A stretch of 52,983 nucleotides of DNA from Ruminococcus sp. (GCF_017650195.1 NZ_JAGCFH010000326.1:1-52983), one strand, 5' to 3'; shown: positions 42,824 through 51,749, counted from the first letter of the stretch. Translations and numbers: made by a program. The notes: generated by a model not told the origin, from the letters alone.

Positions 42824-43391
42824 AACTACCCGTGAGCAGCGTATCTTTCGCATAAAAACTACTCTGCGCTGGGGAATATACTACCTGCTCATCTTTATTG
42901 GTTTCATAATAATGAGTTCCGGTACTCTATATAAGCCGATACTGCTTGTTCCTCTCGCAATAGGCATAGCGCTGAAAAACAATATCTACGCCTCAGCAGT
43001 TACGGGAGCATTATGCGGCTTTCTCATAGATATATGCTGTGGAAAGCTCTTCGGCTACAACGCTGTGATACTCGCTTTTTTCTGTATCGCTGCAAATCTC
43101 ATGTTTGAGCTGTACCTGAGGGACCGCTTTATAAACTATATGTTTGTCACCGCTGCCGCTTCGTACATACAGTGCTGGCTGGACTACAAGTTCTACTATC
43201 AGATATGGGGCTACGCCAACGTACACCGTATCTTCGTAAGAGTAACGCTCAGAGTCTGGATATATACCGTTATATCATCAGTGCTGATTTACTTTGTGCT
43301 GAAGTTTGTGAATCGCCTTCTCATGCCAAAGGAGCACCTTACTATTGAGGAAGCGATAAACACAAATATTCAGTCGGAAAACAGAAGATAA
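42813..43391 (+). CDS. mreD: Rod-shape protein MreD
   Basis: 192-aa membrane protein with about five or six helices, in the MreD position. A basic N-terminus (RIRTTREQRIFRIK) precedes helices such as WGIYYLLIFIGFIIM and AVTGALCGFLIDICCGKLFG, the latter close to the typical MreD loop. MreD diverges strongly, so the call leans on context. It starts within mreC (11-nt overlap, AAGGAGGA upstream). Confidence 0.88.
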   Translation: MRIRTTREQRIFRIKTTLRWGIYYLLIFIGFIIMSSGTLYKPILLVPLAIGIALKNNIYASAVTGALCGFLIDICCGKLFGYNAVILAFFCIAANLMFELYLRDRFINYMFVTAAASYIQCWLDYKFYYQIWGYANVHRIFVRVTLRVWIYTVISSVLIYFVLKFVNRLLMPKEHLTIEEAINTNIQSENRR

Positions 43392-43398
43392 TATCTCA

Positions 43399-43419
43399 GA
43401 CCGCACCAAAGGTGCGGTC
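43399..43419 (+). other. Perfect 9-bp hairpin between mreD and the PBP2 gene
   Basis: GACCGCACC and GGTGCGGTC pair around an AAA loop. No T-run follows (ATAATCATAAAGG), so it is not a classical terminator. It stands about 8 nt after the mreD stop and 25 nt before the TTG start of the PBP2 gene, and could act in mRNA processing or stability to set subunit ratios. Confidence 0.65.
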
Positions 43420-43443
43420 ATAATCATAAAGGAGGCACACCTT

Positions 43444-45735
43444 TTGAAAGGATTTGCAGAAAATCTCAAATCTATTATAATCATATTCCTCGTTGTATCC
43501 CTTGCTCTTTTAAGCTCGTTGAGACTCATGAGGATACAGGTAGTAGGTGACAACGCTATTGAAACTCCCCAGCAGTACGAGCCCGGCACCCTTACCTACA
43601 AGAAGGGCATAAAGGCTACCCGTGGAGAGATCATAGATTTCAGTGGAAATACCATAGTCACCAACGACGCACGCACCGATATAGTCCTGCAAATGGCTTT
43701 TTTCCCAACTGACTTCAAAGAGGGCAACAAAATACTCCTCGGCATATACAGAGCCCTTGAGGAACACGGTTACAAGTTCAAGGAGACCATACCGGTATCA
43801 TTTACAAAACCATATATATTCATGTCCGATGATAACTCGGAGCTCATTTCCGACCTTAACCTCAACGTCTACGCAACAGCTGAAAACTGTATAGACAAAC
43901 TCATATCCGATTACGAGATAGCCGATACCTATACCGATGAGGAAAAGCGTATCATCGCCGGTATGCGCTATCAGATGATAGACAAGGACTTCTCCTATAC
44001 TAACGACCTCCTCCTTGCAGAAGGAGTTGACGACAAGACTGTGGTCGATATGAAGGAGCTGAGCAATTTCTACCGCGGCGTAGAGGCAGTTGACGCCTCT
44101 GAAAGAAAGATAGTCCGCGGAGATATCCTTCCACATGAGATAGGCACTGTAGGTCCTATCTACGCGGAGGAGTACGACGATCTGAAATCCAAGGGTTACA
44201 GCTATAACGACACCCTCGGAAAGAGCGGTATCGAAGCTGCTATGGAAACTCCCCTGCGCGGTCAGAACGGCGAGGAGCAGATAGCCGTCAAGGATGGCGT
44301 TGTCAGAGACGTCAAGACCATTCTTGAAGCAAACTCCGGAGAGACTATAAAGCTCACCGTTGACGGTGCTTATCAGCTGAAATTACAGAATATCCTCGAC
44401 GATTTTCTGAATTATACCTTCCCTGCCATAAATCCCATGCCAAGTCTGCTGAAAGGAAAATGCGGAGCAGTTTGTGTCATTGACGCTAAAACGGGCGCTG
44501 TAAAGGGAATGGCTACGGCTCCTACCTATAATCTTAAGGATTACTCGGAGAATTACGAATATTTCTTACAGGCTGAGGATTCTCCTCTTGTAAACCGCTG
44601 CACCTACGGCCTTTACCGTCCCGGCTCCACCTTTAAGACCATTACCGCTACGGCTGGTCTAAACGAGGGCGTTGTAACAGGCGGTACTCCCCTCTTCTGC
44701 GGTCATGACTATTGGTTCTATGGCAGTCATTACTCGTGTACGGGTACTCACGGAAATATCACCATGCGCCACGCTATAGAGGTATCATGCAACTGCTATT
44801 TCTATGAACTATCACGTATGCTGGGTATCGACAATATCACAAAATACTCAAAAATGTACGGCCTCAGCTCTCATACCGGAATAGAAACAGGAGACGCAGA
44901 GGGGTACCTGTGTAACCCTGAGACCTTTGAAGAACATGGTCAGGAATGGGTCATAGGAAATGTTATCCAGGCAGGTATTGGTAACCAGGACTGCGGTATC
45001 ACTCCACTGCAAATGGCTGTCGTCGCAAGCACTATCGGAAACCGTGGCTTAAGATATCAACCTTATATCGTTGACAGCTACTACTCCTATGGCTCGCGTC
45101 AGCTCATAAAGAAGACAGAGCCTGTAGTGGCAAATCAGATAGAGCTGAATACTCCTGACCTCTATGACTATATCATAGGCGGTATGATAGACGCTTCACG
45201 CAGTATGCCTGCAAAATACTCCCTCACAAACCTCGGCTTTGATGTAGCTATAAAGACCGGTACTCCGCAGGTAGGCGCAAACATCAACGACCAGAACTCC
45301 TTCTTCATAGGCTTTGCTCCTGCAGACGATCCGGAGATTGCCTTTGCTGGCGTTGTCGAGCACGGTGAATACTCGAAATATATGATAAGAGACCTGATAC
45401 TCGCTTATCAGGAATGCTACGGTCTGAATGGCGTAAAGCCCACAAATCCGAAGCTTCCTGATGAGGTGCGTCCAGTTCTCACTACCACCGAAACAACGAC
45501 GATCACAACTACTTTGACCACCACAACTGTCGCAACAACTACCGCAGCTACAGTCTATGAACCATATACCGAGCCCGTGACTACAGTTCCTTACGAGCCT
45601 TGGACTCAGCCGACAGAACCATGGACTCAGCCAACTGAGATATGGACAGTTCCTGCCGCAACTCTTCCTCCGCCTTCTTCCGAGGATACCAGCAGCTTAG
45701 TACCGGATGCTTCACAGGAACCGAATTATAACTGA
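43444..45735 (+). CDS. Elongasome PBP2-type transpeptidase (MrdA) with Thr/Trp-rich tail
   Basis: 763-aa class B PBP at the end of the mre operon. One N-terminal helix (SIIIIFLVVSLALLSSL) precedes a dimerisation domain with TRGEIIDFSGNTIVTNDART and a transpeptidase domain. SxxK is RPGSTFKT near residue 395, SxN is EVSCNCYF, and KTG is AIKTGTPQVG near residue 603. From about residue 680 the tail is almost pure Thr (TTTETTTITTTLTTTT), followed by EPWTQPTE repeats and an acidic Ser/Pro end. The TTG start at 43444 has AAAGGAGG upstream; the ORF has no ATG in that position. The tail is extra compared with typical PBP2. Confidence 0.93.
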   Translation: MKGFAENLKSIIIIFLVVSLALLSSLRLMRIQVVGDNAIETPQQYEPGTLTYKKGIKATRGEIIDFSGNTIVTNDARTDIVLQMAFFPTDFKEGNKILLGIYRALEEHGYKFKETIPVSFTKPYIFMSDDNSELISDLNLNVYATAENCIDKLISDYEIADTYTDEEKRIIAGMRYQMIDKDFSYTNDLLLAEGVDDKTVVDMKELSNFYRGVEAVDASERKIVRGDILPHEIGTVGPIYAEEYDDLKSKGYSYNDTLGKSGIEAAMETPLRGQNGEEQIAVKDGVVRDVKTILEANSGETIKLTVDGAYQLKLQNILDDFLNYTFPAINPMPSLLKGKCGAVCVIDAKTGAVKGMATAPTYNLKDYSENYEYFLQAEDSPLVNRCTYGLYRPGSTFKTITATAGLNEGVVTGGTPLFCGHDYWFYGSHYSCTGTHGNITMRHAIEVSCNCYFYELSRMLGIDNITKYSKMYGLSSHTGIETGDAEGYLCNPETFEEHGQEWVIGNVIQAGIGNQDCGITPLQMAVVASTIGNRGLRYQPYIVDSYYSYGSRQLIKKTEPVVANQIELNTPDLYDYIIGGMIDASRSMPAKYSLTNLGFDVAIKTGTPQVGANINDQNSFFIGFAPADDPEIAFAGVVEHGEYSKYMIRDLILAYQECYGLNGVKPTNPKLPDEVRPVLTTTETTTITTTLTTTTVATTTAATVYEPYTEPVTTVPYEPWTQPTEPWTQPTEIWTVPAATLPPPSSEDTSSLVPDASQEPNYN

Positions 45736-45912
45736 TATTTTTCATTTATGGGTCAGTCTGTTAAACTGCATAGTTTACAGAAAATGCCCTCTTTCGGAGC
45801 GCATTGTGATTATAAGTGTAGCTTCGCCCACCCCCTAGCAATTAAACCGACTCACCGGAGAACATCTCTTGAGAATCACGTTCTTTACCAAATCATATTT
45901 TTCTGAAAGCTG
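45736..45912. other. Non-coding stretch after the PBP2 gene
   Basis: No ORF, promoter or RNA gene was recognised. It holds a short inverted repeat (TAAACT/AGTTTA around 45754-45770) and, on the minus strand, a G-rich stretch (GGGGGTGGGCGAAGC) that looks unlike the neighbouring coding DNA and might be a copy of a dispersed repeat. Confidence 0.3.
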
Positions 45913-45952
45913 AGCCATAAGGAAGGTCAAAATTTTTCCTTATGGCTTTTTT
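45913..45952 (+). terminator. Terminator of the mreBCD-PBP2 operon
   Basis: Perfect 12-bp stem AGCCATAAGGAA/TTCCTTATGGCT (45913-45924 and 45936-45947) with an 11-nt loop, directly followed by a run of six T. One of the strongest terminators in the window. Confidence 0.92.
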
Positions 45953-46061
45953 CGAGGGCAGACAGCATTGTGTGAGGTTGGGGTGCACCGGCTATAGACT
46001 AAAAACGAAAAAAATGTATATTTTCCTGCCTACTGTCAATAATATGGTCGGAGGTGTTAGT

Positions 46062-46841
46062 GTGAAAAAAAACGAACTGACCGAAAAGCATAACGAAAAA
46101 GGCTCAAAGGGCTTCTACGCCGCACTCGGCATAAGTGCTGTAATGATCGGCGCCGCCTGCCTTTTCGCACATAAACAGGGTGACAGACTGCCGCAGATAG
46201 ACTCCTATACCAGAAGCAACAGTGTTGTACAAGAGAATACCGTCAGCAGACAGGTCACCAACATACAAGTGACCACAGCTCCTGCCAACATAACTAAAAC
46301 AACGGCGACTGCCCCCCTAATCACAGAGGCTCCGCTGCAAACTCTGCCAGCTGCGGAAATAAAGGTAGACGCTCCCTTCAAGGACAACGTCTACATTGAA
46401 CAGGCCGAGCTGGCTGCCACAGATATGTCAGAGGTTCGCTCTCCACTTGAGGATATGAGCAATATCATCTGCGAATTCAGCAACGGAGAGCTTGTAAAAA
46501 ACTCGACCACAGGAACATGGCAGACCCATAACGGTACTGATATAGCAGCCGAAGTGGGTACTGACGTCTATGCCGTAGCAGCTGGTGAAATAGAGTCTGT
46601 ATCAAATGACCCTCTGTGGGGAGTTACGATAGTAATAAATCATATGAATGGATATATCACCAAGTACTGTGGTATGGGCTCAGACCTTGCCATAAAAAAA
46701 GGAGACAGAGTTGACGGTGGAGATATCCTCGGAGCTGTCGGCGAGACCGCAGATATCGAAAGCAGTATTCCTCCTCATCTTCACTTTGAAGTCACCCACA
46801 ACGGAAAATTCATAGATCCCATGAGCCTTATCAGTAATTGA
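46062..46841 (+). CDS. M23-family LytM-type protein, SpoIIQ-like
   Basis: 259-aa membrane-anchored M23 peptidase. One N-terminal helix (GFYAALGISAVMIGAACLFA) is followed by a Thr/Ala/Pro linker and a LytM domain. The zinc ligands HNGTD (HxxxD) and HLHFEV (HxH) are both kept, so it may be an active endopeptidase; SpoIIQ of Bacillus lacks some of them. DVYAVAAGEIESV and NHMNGYITKYCGM are typical. GTG 46062 has GGAGG 7 nt upstream. An upstream ATG at 45942 in the same frame lies within the terminator and is rejected. No clear promoter was found between 45953 and 46061. Confidence 0.88.
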   Translation: MKKNELTEKHNEKGSKGFYAALGISAVMIGAACLFAHKQGDRLPQIDSYTRSNSVVQENTVSRQVTNIQVTTAPANITKTTATAPLITEAPLQTLPAAEIKVDAPFKDNVYIEQAELAATDMSEVRSPLEDMSNIICEFSNGELVKNSTTGTWQTHNGTDIAAEVGTDVYAVAAGEIESVSNDPLWGVTIVINHMNGYITKYCGMGSDLAIKKGDRVDGGDILGAVGETADIESSIPPHLHFEVTHNGKFIDPMSLISN

Positions 46842-46861
46842 ATACTCTGCTTACAGGCTCA

Positions 46862-46894
46862 GGGCGGATAAGCGAAGCTGCCTGATATCCGCCC
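46862..46894 (+). other. GC-rich inverted repeat after the M23 gene
   Basis: Perfect 9-bp arms GGGCGGATA and TATCCGCCC enclose 15 nt. No T-run follows on either strand. It resembles the dispersed palindromes often seen between Ruminococcus genes, and may also mark the 3' end of the M23 transcript. Confidence 0.5.
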
Positions 46895-46947
46895 CTACAT
46901 ACACGGCCCATGATATTAGCCATATGCAACAGCAGTATAAGCCCTGA

Positions 46948-46990
46948 TTGACGAAGAATCATAATTATGATATACTAACGTTAGTATATC
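46948..46990 (+). promoter_or_regulatory. copA promoter with 22-bp perfect palindromic operator
   Basis: TTGACG (46948-46953), 17-nt spacer, TATACT (46971-46976). A 22-bp perfect palindrome with half-site GATATACTAAC spans 46969-46990, covering the -10 and the start site. A second 14-bp perfect palindrome, ATCATAATTATGAT at 46958-46971, fills the spacer and overlaps the first by 3 bp. The sequence is not the TACANNTGTA of CopY nor a G-tract CsoR site; it looks like a TetR- or MarR-type operator. Confidence 0.75.
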
Positions 46991-47008
46991 AGAAACGGAG
47001 GCGGAGCT

Positions 47009-49525
47009 GTGAGAAAATACAATATAACAGGCATGAGCTGTGCAGCGTGCAGTGCAAGAGTTGAAAAAGCCGTATCCTCCTTAGAAGGCATTACCTCATG
47101 CTCTGTAAGCCTGCTGACCAATTCTATGAGGGTTGAAGGGAGCGCTCCGGACAGCGCTATTATAAAAGCAGTTACAGACGCAGGCTACGGAGCTTCTTCG
47201 GCTGACAGTGTTGTGAAAGCCGGAATAGTCAGAAATGACGAGCTTTCAGAGACTGGAGAGCTCTCCACGCTGAAACGCAGGCTATCCGCTTCTATTGTAT
47301 TCCTGCTAATACTTGTATATATATCAATGGGACATTCTATGCTTGGACTTCCCCTGCCCGCCTTTATGGCTGAAAATCATATCATTATCGGCCTTTCACA
47401 GCTGCTGCTTTCGGCGATAGTAATGGTCATAAATCAGAAATTCTTCATAAATGGCACTAGGGGACTTTTTCACCGCTCCCCTAATATGGATACTCTAGTA
47501 GCTATGGGTTCTATGGCTTCATTCCTGTACAGTACATGGAGCCTTTTTGCAATGGCTGACGCTCAAGTAAATGGTGATATCACAAAAGCCATGAGCTATA
47601 CCCACGAATTCTACTTTGAGTCAGCTGCAATGATAGTCACTCTCATAACCGTAGGAAAGCTCCTCGAAACGCGCTCAAAGGGAAAGACAACGGACGCTTT
47701 GAAAAGTCTCATGCAGCTGTCCCCGAAGACTGCCACAGTAATAAGGGCCGGCGTTGAGACTGAGATTGCTGCTGATGACGTAGTAAAGGGTGATATATTC
47801 GTAGTCCGTCCAGGTCAGAGCATACCCGTTGATGGTATAGTGACAGATGGTGAAAGCGCCGTAAATGAGGCTGCTGTCACAGGAGAAAGTATACCTGTAG
47901 ACAAGAAACCAGGCTCTTCTGTAACTGCCGCTACTGTCAATACCTCAGGATATCTAAAATGTGAAGCCACAAAGGTGGGAGAAGATACCACTCTTTCACA
48001 GATAATCAAGCTCGTTTCAGACGCAGCTGCCACAAAGGCTCCCATAGCAAAAACTGCTGACAAGGTATCGGGGATATTCGTGCCTGCGGTAATAATAATA
48101 GCCGCGGTAACTTTTATAATTTGGATGCTTGTAGGCAAAAGCACAGGCTATGCCCTTGCTAGAGCGATATCCGTCCTTGTTATAAGCTGCCCTTGTGCTC
48201 TCGGACTTGCAACTCCCGTGGCAATCATGGTCGGAAACGGTACTGGAGCCAGGAACGGCATACTCTTCAAGAATGCCATATCTCTCGAGCAGACTGGAAA
48301 GGTCAGCATTGTCGCTCTCGACAAAACAGGTACAATTACCGCTGGAGAGCCGGTAGTTACTGACATTATCCCAGCAGGAGAACGCACGGAGGAGGAGCTT
48401 CTTACCCTTGCGCTTTCCCTTGAAACTCACAGTGAACACCCTCTTGCAAAGGCGATAATCAGATGCTGCACCACAAAAGGCATGGTGCCTGAAGATGTTA
48501 CTGGTTTCATGGCTTTATCCGGAAACGGTCTTGTTGCAAAAAGAAATGGTGTAAAAATATCGGGAGGAAATCTCGAATTTATAGGATCTTCCGCGGATAT
48601 ACCGGAGGATATCAGGTCTGCTTCCGAAAAGCTTTCCGCAGAGGGAAAAACTCCACTTTTCTTTTCTGAAAACGGAAAGACAGCAGGTCTTATAGCGGTT
48701 GCGGACGTTATCAGGAAGGAAAGTCCTGAAGCCGTGAAACAACTTAAAAATATGGGTATAAAGGTGATAATGCTCACCGGAGACAACGAGGTCACTGCAA
48801 GGGCAATAGGCGAGCAGGCAGGCGTTGATGAGGTCATAGCAGGTGTGCTCCCCGACGAAAAGGAAGCGGTTGTACGCAGGCTGAAAAAACAGGGTGTTAC
48901 CGCAATGGTGGGCGACGGCATAAACGACGCACCTGCCCTTACCTCGGCAGATATGGGCATAGCCGTCGGCGCAGGCACGGACGTTGCCATAGACGCGGCT
49001 GATGTAGTTCTCATGAAGAACAGTCTTGCAGACGTTCCGGCCGCTGTAAGGCTCAGTCGTGCAACTCTCAGGAATATACGCGAGAACCTATTCTGGGCTT
49101 TCTTCTACAATATAATAGGTATACCCCTTGCCGCAGGAGCCTTCATTAAGCTCTTCGGCTGGGAGCTCCACCCTATGTTCGGTGCGGCGGCAATGAGCCT
49201 TTCAAGCTTCTGCGTGGTCACTAATGCCCTGAGGCTGAATATGTTCAAGCCCTACGACCCAAGCCGCGATAAAAAGCGGTCGGTACACATAAAAGCTGAG
49301 GAAAACCCCGACAGCAGCACAGAAAAGACCATAAAAATAAAGGGCATGATGTGCGAACACTGTGAAGCTCGCGTTAAAAAGGCTCTGGAGGAGCTTAAAG
49401 CCGTGGAAAGCGCAGAGGTGAGCCATAAAAAGGGTACGGCTGTGGTGAAGCTCTGCGGCGATATAAGCAGCGATGAGCTGAAACAGGCTGTGGAAGCCGC
49501 AGGATATAAGGTCGTCAGTATTTAG
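47009..49525 (+). CDS. copA: CopA-type copper-translocating P1B-ATPase with HMA domains at both ends
   Basis: 838-aa heavy-metal P-type ATPase that exports Cu(I). The N-terminal HMA domain has GMSCAACSARV. The transport site is SCPCALG near residue 395, the phosphorylation site DKTGT near 437, and the hinge GDGINDAPAL near 638. A second HMA domain at about residues 772-838 carries GMMCEHCEARV after the last membrane helices. The SCPCALG motif and the MSCAAC motif favour copper over zinc or cadmium. GTG 47009 has GGAGGCGGAG upstream. No copZ, csoR or copY gene lies next to it in the window. Confidence 0.93.
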   Translation: MRKYNITGMSCAACSARVEKAVSSLEGITSCSVSLLTNSMRVEGSAPDSAIIKAVTDAGYGASSADSVVKAGIVRNDELSETGELSTLKRRLSASIVFLLILVYISMGHSMLGLPLPAFMAENHIIIGLSQLLLSAIVMVINQKFFINGTRGLFHRSPNMDTLVAMGSMASFLYSTWSLFAMADAQVNGDITKAMSYTHEFYFESAAMIVTLITVGKLLETRSKGKTTDALKSLMQLSPKTATVIRAGVETEIAADDVVKGDIFVVRPGQSIPVDGIVTDGESAVNEAAVTGESIPVDKKPGSSVTAATVNTSGYLKCEATKVGEDTTLSQIIKLVSDAAATKAPIAKTADKVSGIFVPAVIIIAAVTFIIWMLVGKSTGYALARAISVLVISCPCALGLATPVAIMVGNGTGARNGILFKNAISLEQTGKVSIVALDKTGTITAGEPVVTDIIPAGERTEEELLTLALSLETHSEHPLAKAIIRCCTTKGMVPEDVTGFMALSGNGLVAKRNGVKISGGNLEFIGSSADIPEDIRSASEKLSAEGKTPLFFSENGKTAGLIAVADVIRKESPEAVKQLKNMGIKVIMLTGDNEVTARAIGEQAGVDEVIAGVLPDEKEAVVRRLKKQGVTAMVGDGINDAPALTSADMGIAVGAGTDVAIDAADVVLMKNSLADVPAAVRLSRATLRNIRENLFWAFFYNIIGIPLAAGAFIKLFGWELHPMFGAAAMSLSSFCVVTNALRLNMFKPYDPSRDKKRSVHIKAEENPDSSTEKTIKIKGMMCEHCEARVKKALEELKAVESAEVSHKKGTAVVKLCGDISSDELKQAVEAAGYKVVSI

Positions 49526-49703
49526 CGCAGAGGCAGGCAGATAAAAACACCTTCTATAAGGGGGGCGGAATGGCATGAAATTCAATGTAAAACCATTGAA
49601 TATTGAAAAAATAATTTTGAAGTTCTCTGTTCTGCACAAGAATGTATGTTCACATTTGTTTAATACCAATAAAGAATTACTGCCGGCAGCGGCTGGCAGG
49701 ACA

Positions 49704-49742
49704 TAAAAAGAAGGCAAGCTTTTCGCTTGCCTTCTGCTTTTT
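49704..49742. terminator. Bidirectional terminator between copA and the ECF-partner gene
   Basis: Perfect 11-bp stem AGAAGGCAAGC/GCTTGCCTTCT (49709-49719 and 49725-49735) with a TTTTC loop. CTTTTT follows on the plus strand and CTTTTTATG on the minus strand, so it can stop both converging transcripts. The 49526-49703 stretch before it holds only a weak TTCAATG/CATTGAA inverted repeat. Confidence 0.88.
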
Positions 49743-51060
49743 ATCTTATGTGTTTTTCGTAGGTGCTTACCATAAAGTCGCTGTGGACATATAAGTCCTT
49801 GTCCACCTCTATAAGGATATGCCACTCAGCCATATCGCAGGTGCCGACCTCGGGTATTTCACGCTGTATAGTTACACCGAGTCCGTTGACCTCTGCTACT
49901 GTATGACTTATGGAACCGCTTCCCTCTTCCAGTACAACTACAAGAAGCTTATGGCTGCTGAACCAGTTATCGTCATATTTAGCAGTCGCGTTCATGAAGC
50001 CTGTTATTGTATCCCAGCCTTTAAAATCATATATGTCCTTATTAGCCTCAATGTAGCTGTCAAGCTCCGCACGGCTCGTTATGAGCTTTTTCTTGGGATA
50101 TACTGCACCGTCACTGTAACCGTTAGTGCGGATATACTGAGCATTGAAGCTATAGCCCTGCATGGGCACCGGAATGCTGTAATATGCAGGATACATTCCT
50201 ATCTCCTCGCCGTGTTCCATAAGGTATTCGGCAAGGTCATCGGGAAGAACAGCTTCCTTCAGTACGGGATTACTTGCCGAACCGTTGCGCCATACCCACT
50301 TGTAATTTCCCGAAAAATTAAAATAGAATATCTCAGTATCTCCGGGAGCGTTCAGCACATACTCGGCAAGTCCGTCACAGGTCTCGGGAGAATAGGTCAG
50401 AGCATTCAGACGGGCAAATACGTCCATTTTCTCTGTAGTTACGGACTTTGTTGTCGTAGTAACGGGCTCTGTACGCTTGGTCGTGGTCTTTGTGGTGGTC
50501 TTAGCAATTGTCTTTGAGGTGGTTTTGGCAGTAGTCTTTGGGGAAGTATTTTCTGTCGGCTGAGTGGTCTGCTGTGCCGCTGTCTGTACTGTCTCCTGCT
50601 GTCTGCCGTCGTTCTCCACTATCGGAACAGCTGTGGGCTCTTCACCGTTATCGGGAGCCGTACCTGTACTTTCAGTGGTATCAACAGGTTTCGGTCCCTC
50701 GCTGTGCTGAGCTGCGGTCGCCTCTTCTCCTGCTCCCTGTTTATATTCACTTTCTTTTGTACCCTCTGCTGCGGGATCGCTGCCGCTGCTGTCCTCCAGT
50801 GTATCATCAGTCATATCCTGCACTACGTTCGGGCGGTGCTTCATCAGCATATTCAGCGAAGCGCCCACGCCCAGTACAAGTACAGCAGCTGCTGCAACAG
50901 AAGCGATAATGCTCCATTTCGGTCTTCTGTAGGTCTCAACGCCGGATACTGTCATGCCCTCGCCGTCGCTTTCCATAAGCTTATCGGGAGCTATCTCCGC
51001 TTCCTTTATAAGGTCATCGTCGATCATATCAACAGCTTTATAAAATTTCTGTTTATCCAT
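49741..51060 (-). CDS. Membrane-anchored partner of the ECF sigma factor (putative anti-sigma)
   Basis: 439 aa. A cytoplasmic N-terminus of about 50 residues with the acidic motif DMIDDDLIKEAE, one transmembrane helix (WSIIASVAAAAVLVLGVGAS), a long Thr/Glu/Gln-rich extracellular linker (with TTTKTTTKRTEPVTTTTKS), and an outer domain with many Tyr and Trp (EIFYFNFSGNYKWVWRNGS). No enzyme family is recognised for the outer domain. Its start overlaps the sigma gene by 8 nt; ATG 51060 has AAGGAAGG 8 nt upstream and is preferred to ATG 51066. The layout (sigma gene first, single-pass partner second) is that of ECF sigma/anti-sigma pairs. Confidence 0.7.
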   Translation of the reverse strand: MDKQKFYKAVDMIDDDLIKEAEIAPDKLMESDGEGMTVSGVETYRRPKWSIIASVAAAAVLVLGVGASLNMLMKHRPNVVQDMTDDTLEDSSGSDPAAEGTKESEYKQGAGEEATAAQHSEGPKPVDTTESTGTAPDNGEEPTAVPIVENDGRQQETVQTAAQQTTQPTENTSPKTTAKTTSKTIAKTTTKTTTKRTEPVTTTTKSVTTEKMDVFARLNALTYSPETCDGLAEYVLNAPGDTEIFYFNFSGNYKWVWRNGSASNPVLKEAVLPDDLAEYLMEHGEEIGMYPAYYSIPVPMQGYSFNAQYIRTNGYSDGAVYPKKKLITSRAELDSYIEANKDIYDFKGWDTITGFMNATAKYDDNWFSSHKLLVVVLEEGSGSISHTVAEVNGLGVTIQREIPEVGTCDMAEWHILIEVDKDLYVHSDFMVSTYEKHIR

Positions 51061-51607
51061 AATCATAACCTTCCTTCTTCAAATATTCTCTGAGCTTTGT
51101 TCTTGTCCGGAAAAGATAGGTAGCGACGGTCTTCTCGTTCATACCGTAGTACCCTGCTATCTGCGCGAGGGAGTCGCCGTACCAGTAGCGCCTTACGAAT
51201 ACCTTTCTGTGCTTTTCGTCCTGTTCCCTGAGAAATCTGCTTATTATCCCTGCAAGCTTCTCCGCGGAGACATCGTCGCCGCCCCTGTCGGGTATACATT
51301 CCTCAAGCTCGTCAAGGGAGACCGTATATCCCGAGCCCCGCTTCTGTGCGGTGTTGTACTTAAGTCTGTCTATAGCCTTGTTCTTTACGATACGGCAAAG
51401 ATAGGTCTTAAGGTCTGAGGGACTTTCCGGCGGTATCTTCTTCCAAAGGTCATAATAGGCGGAATTCACGCACTCCTCTGCGTCCTCGCGCCCTGACAGG
51501 ATATTTCCCGCTACATACAGGCACAGTCCGTCGTATTTAAGCTTCAGCTCCTGTATCGCGCTTTCGTCTCTCTTCCGGAGCAGTTCCATGATAGATGCAT
51601 CATTCAT
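51053..51607 (-). CDS. ECF-type RNA polymerase sigma factor
   Basis: 184-aa sigma-70 family protein with only regions 2 and 4. Region 2 includes LSGREDAEECVNSAYYDLWK and LKTYLCRIVKNKAIDRLK; region 4 includes KVFVRRYWYGDSLAQIAGYY followed by NEKTVATYLFRTRTKLREYL. It is coupled by overlap to the membrane partner gene. The signal it answers is unknown. ATG 51607 has AAAGGAGG upstream. A divergent lipoprotein gene starts 222 nt away and may belong to its regulon, but no classical ECF -35 (GGAAC) was seen in between. Confidence 0.93.
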   Translation of the reverse strand: MNDASIMELLRKRDESAIQELKLKYDGLCLYVAGNILSGREDAEECVNSAYYDLWKKIPPESPSDLKTYLCRIVKNKAIDRLKYNTAQKRGSGYTVSLDELEECIPDRGGDDVSAEKLAGIISRFLREQDEKHRKVFVRRYWYGDSLAQIAGYYGMNEKTVATYLFRTRTKLREYLKKEGYDYG

Positions 51608-51743
51608 AACCGGGAAACCTCCTTTCGTTAGGTTTTGAGGTCCTCTTGTCTATATAATCGAATTTTAACGCGGAATATTTCAGTTCCGGGGAAAAATTTT
51701 TTCAAGGAAGATTTTTTGTCACGTTTTTGCAGTTCCTTACGTT

Positions 51744-51749
51744 TATAAT
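51744..51749 (+). promoter_or_regulatory. Possible -10 element for the lipoprotein gene
   Basis: TATAAT at 51744-51749, about 80 nt before the lipoprotein ATG; the -35 region (ACGTTT) is poor. The leader contains a short TGCGGA/TCCGCA hairpin just before the AAAGGAG ribosome binding site. Nothing else was recognised in 51608-51828. Confidence 0.35.

Noticed and set aside
45942..46061. Start of the M23 gene at ATG 45942.
   Set aside because: This codon lies inside the 3' arm of the mre operon terminator; the GTG at 46062 has a good SD and gives a normal membrane-anchored N-terminus.
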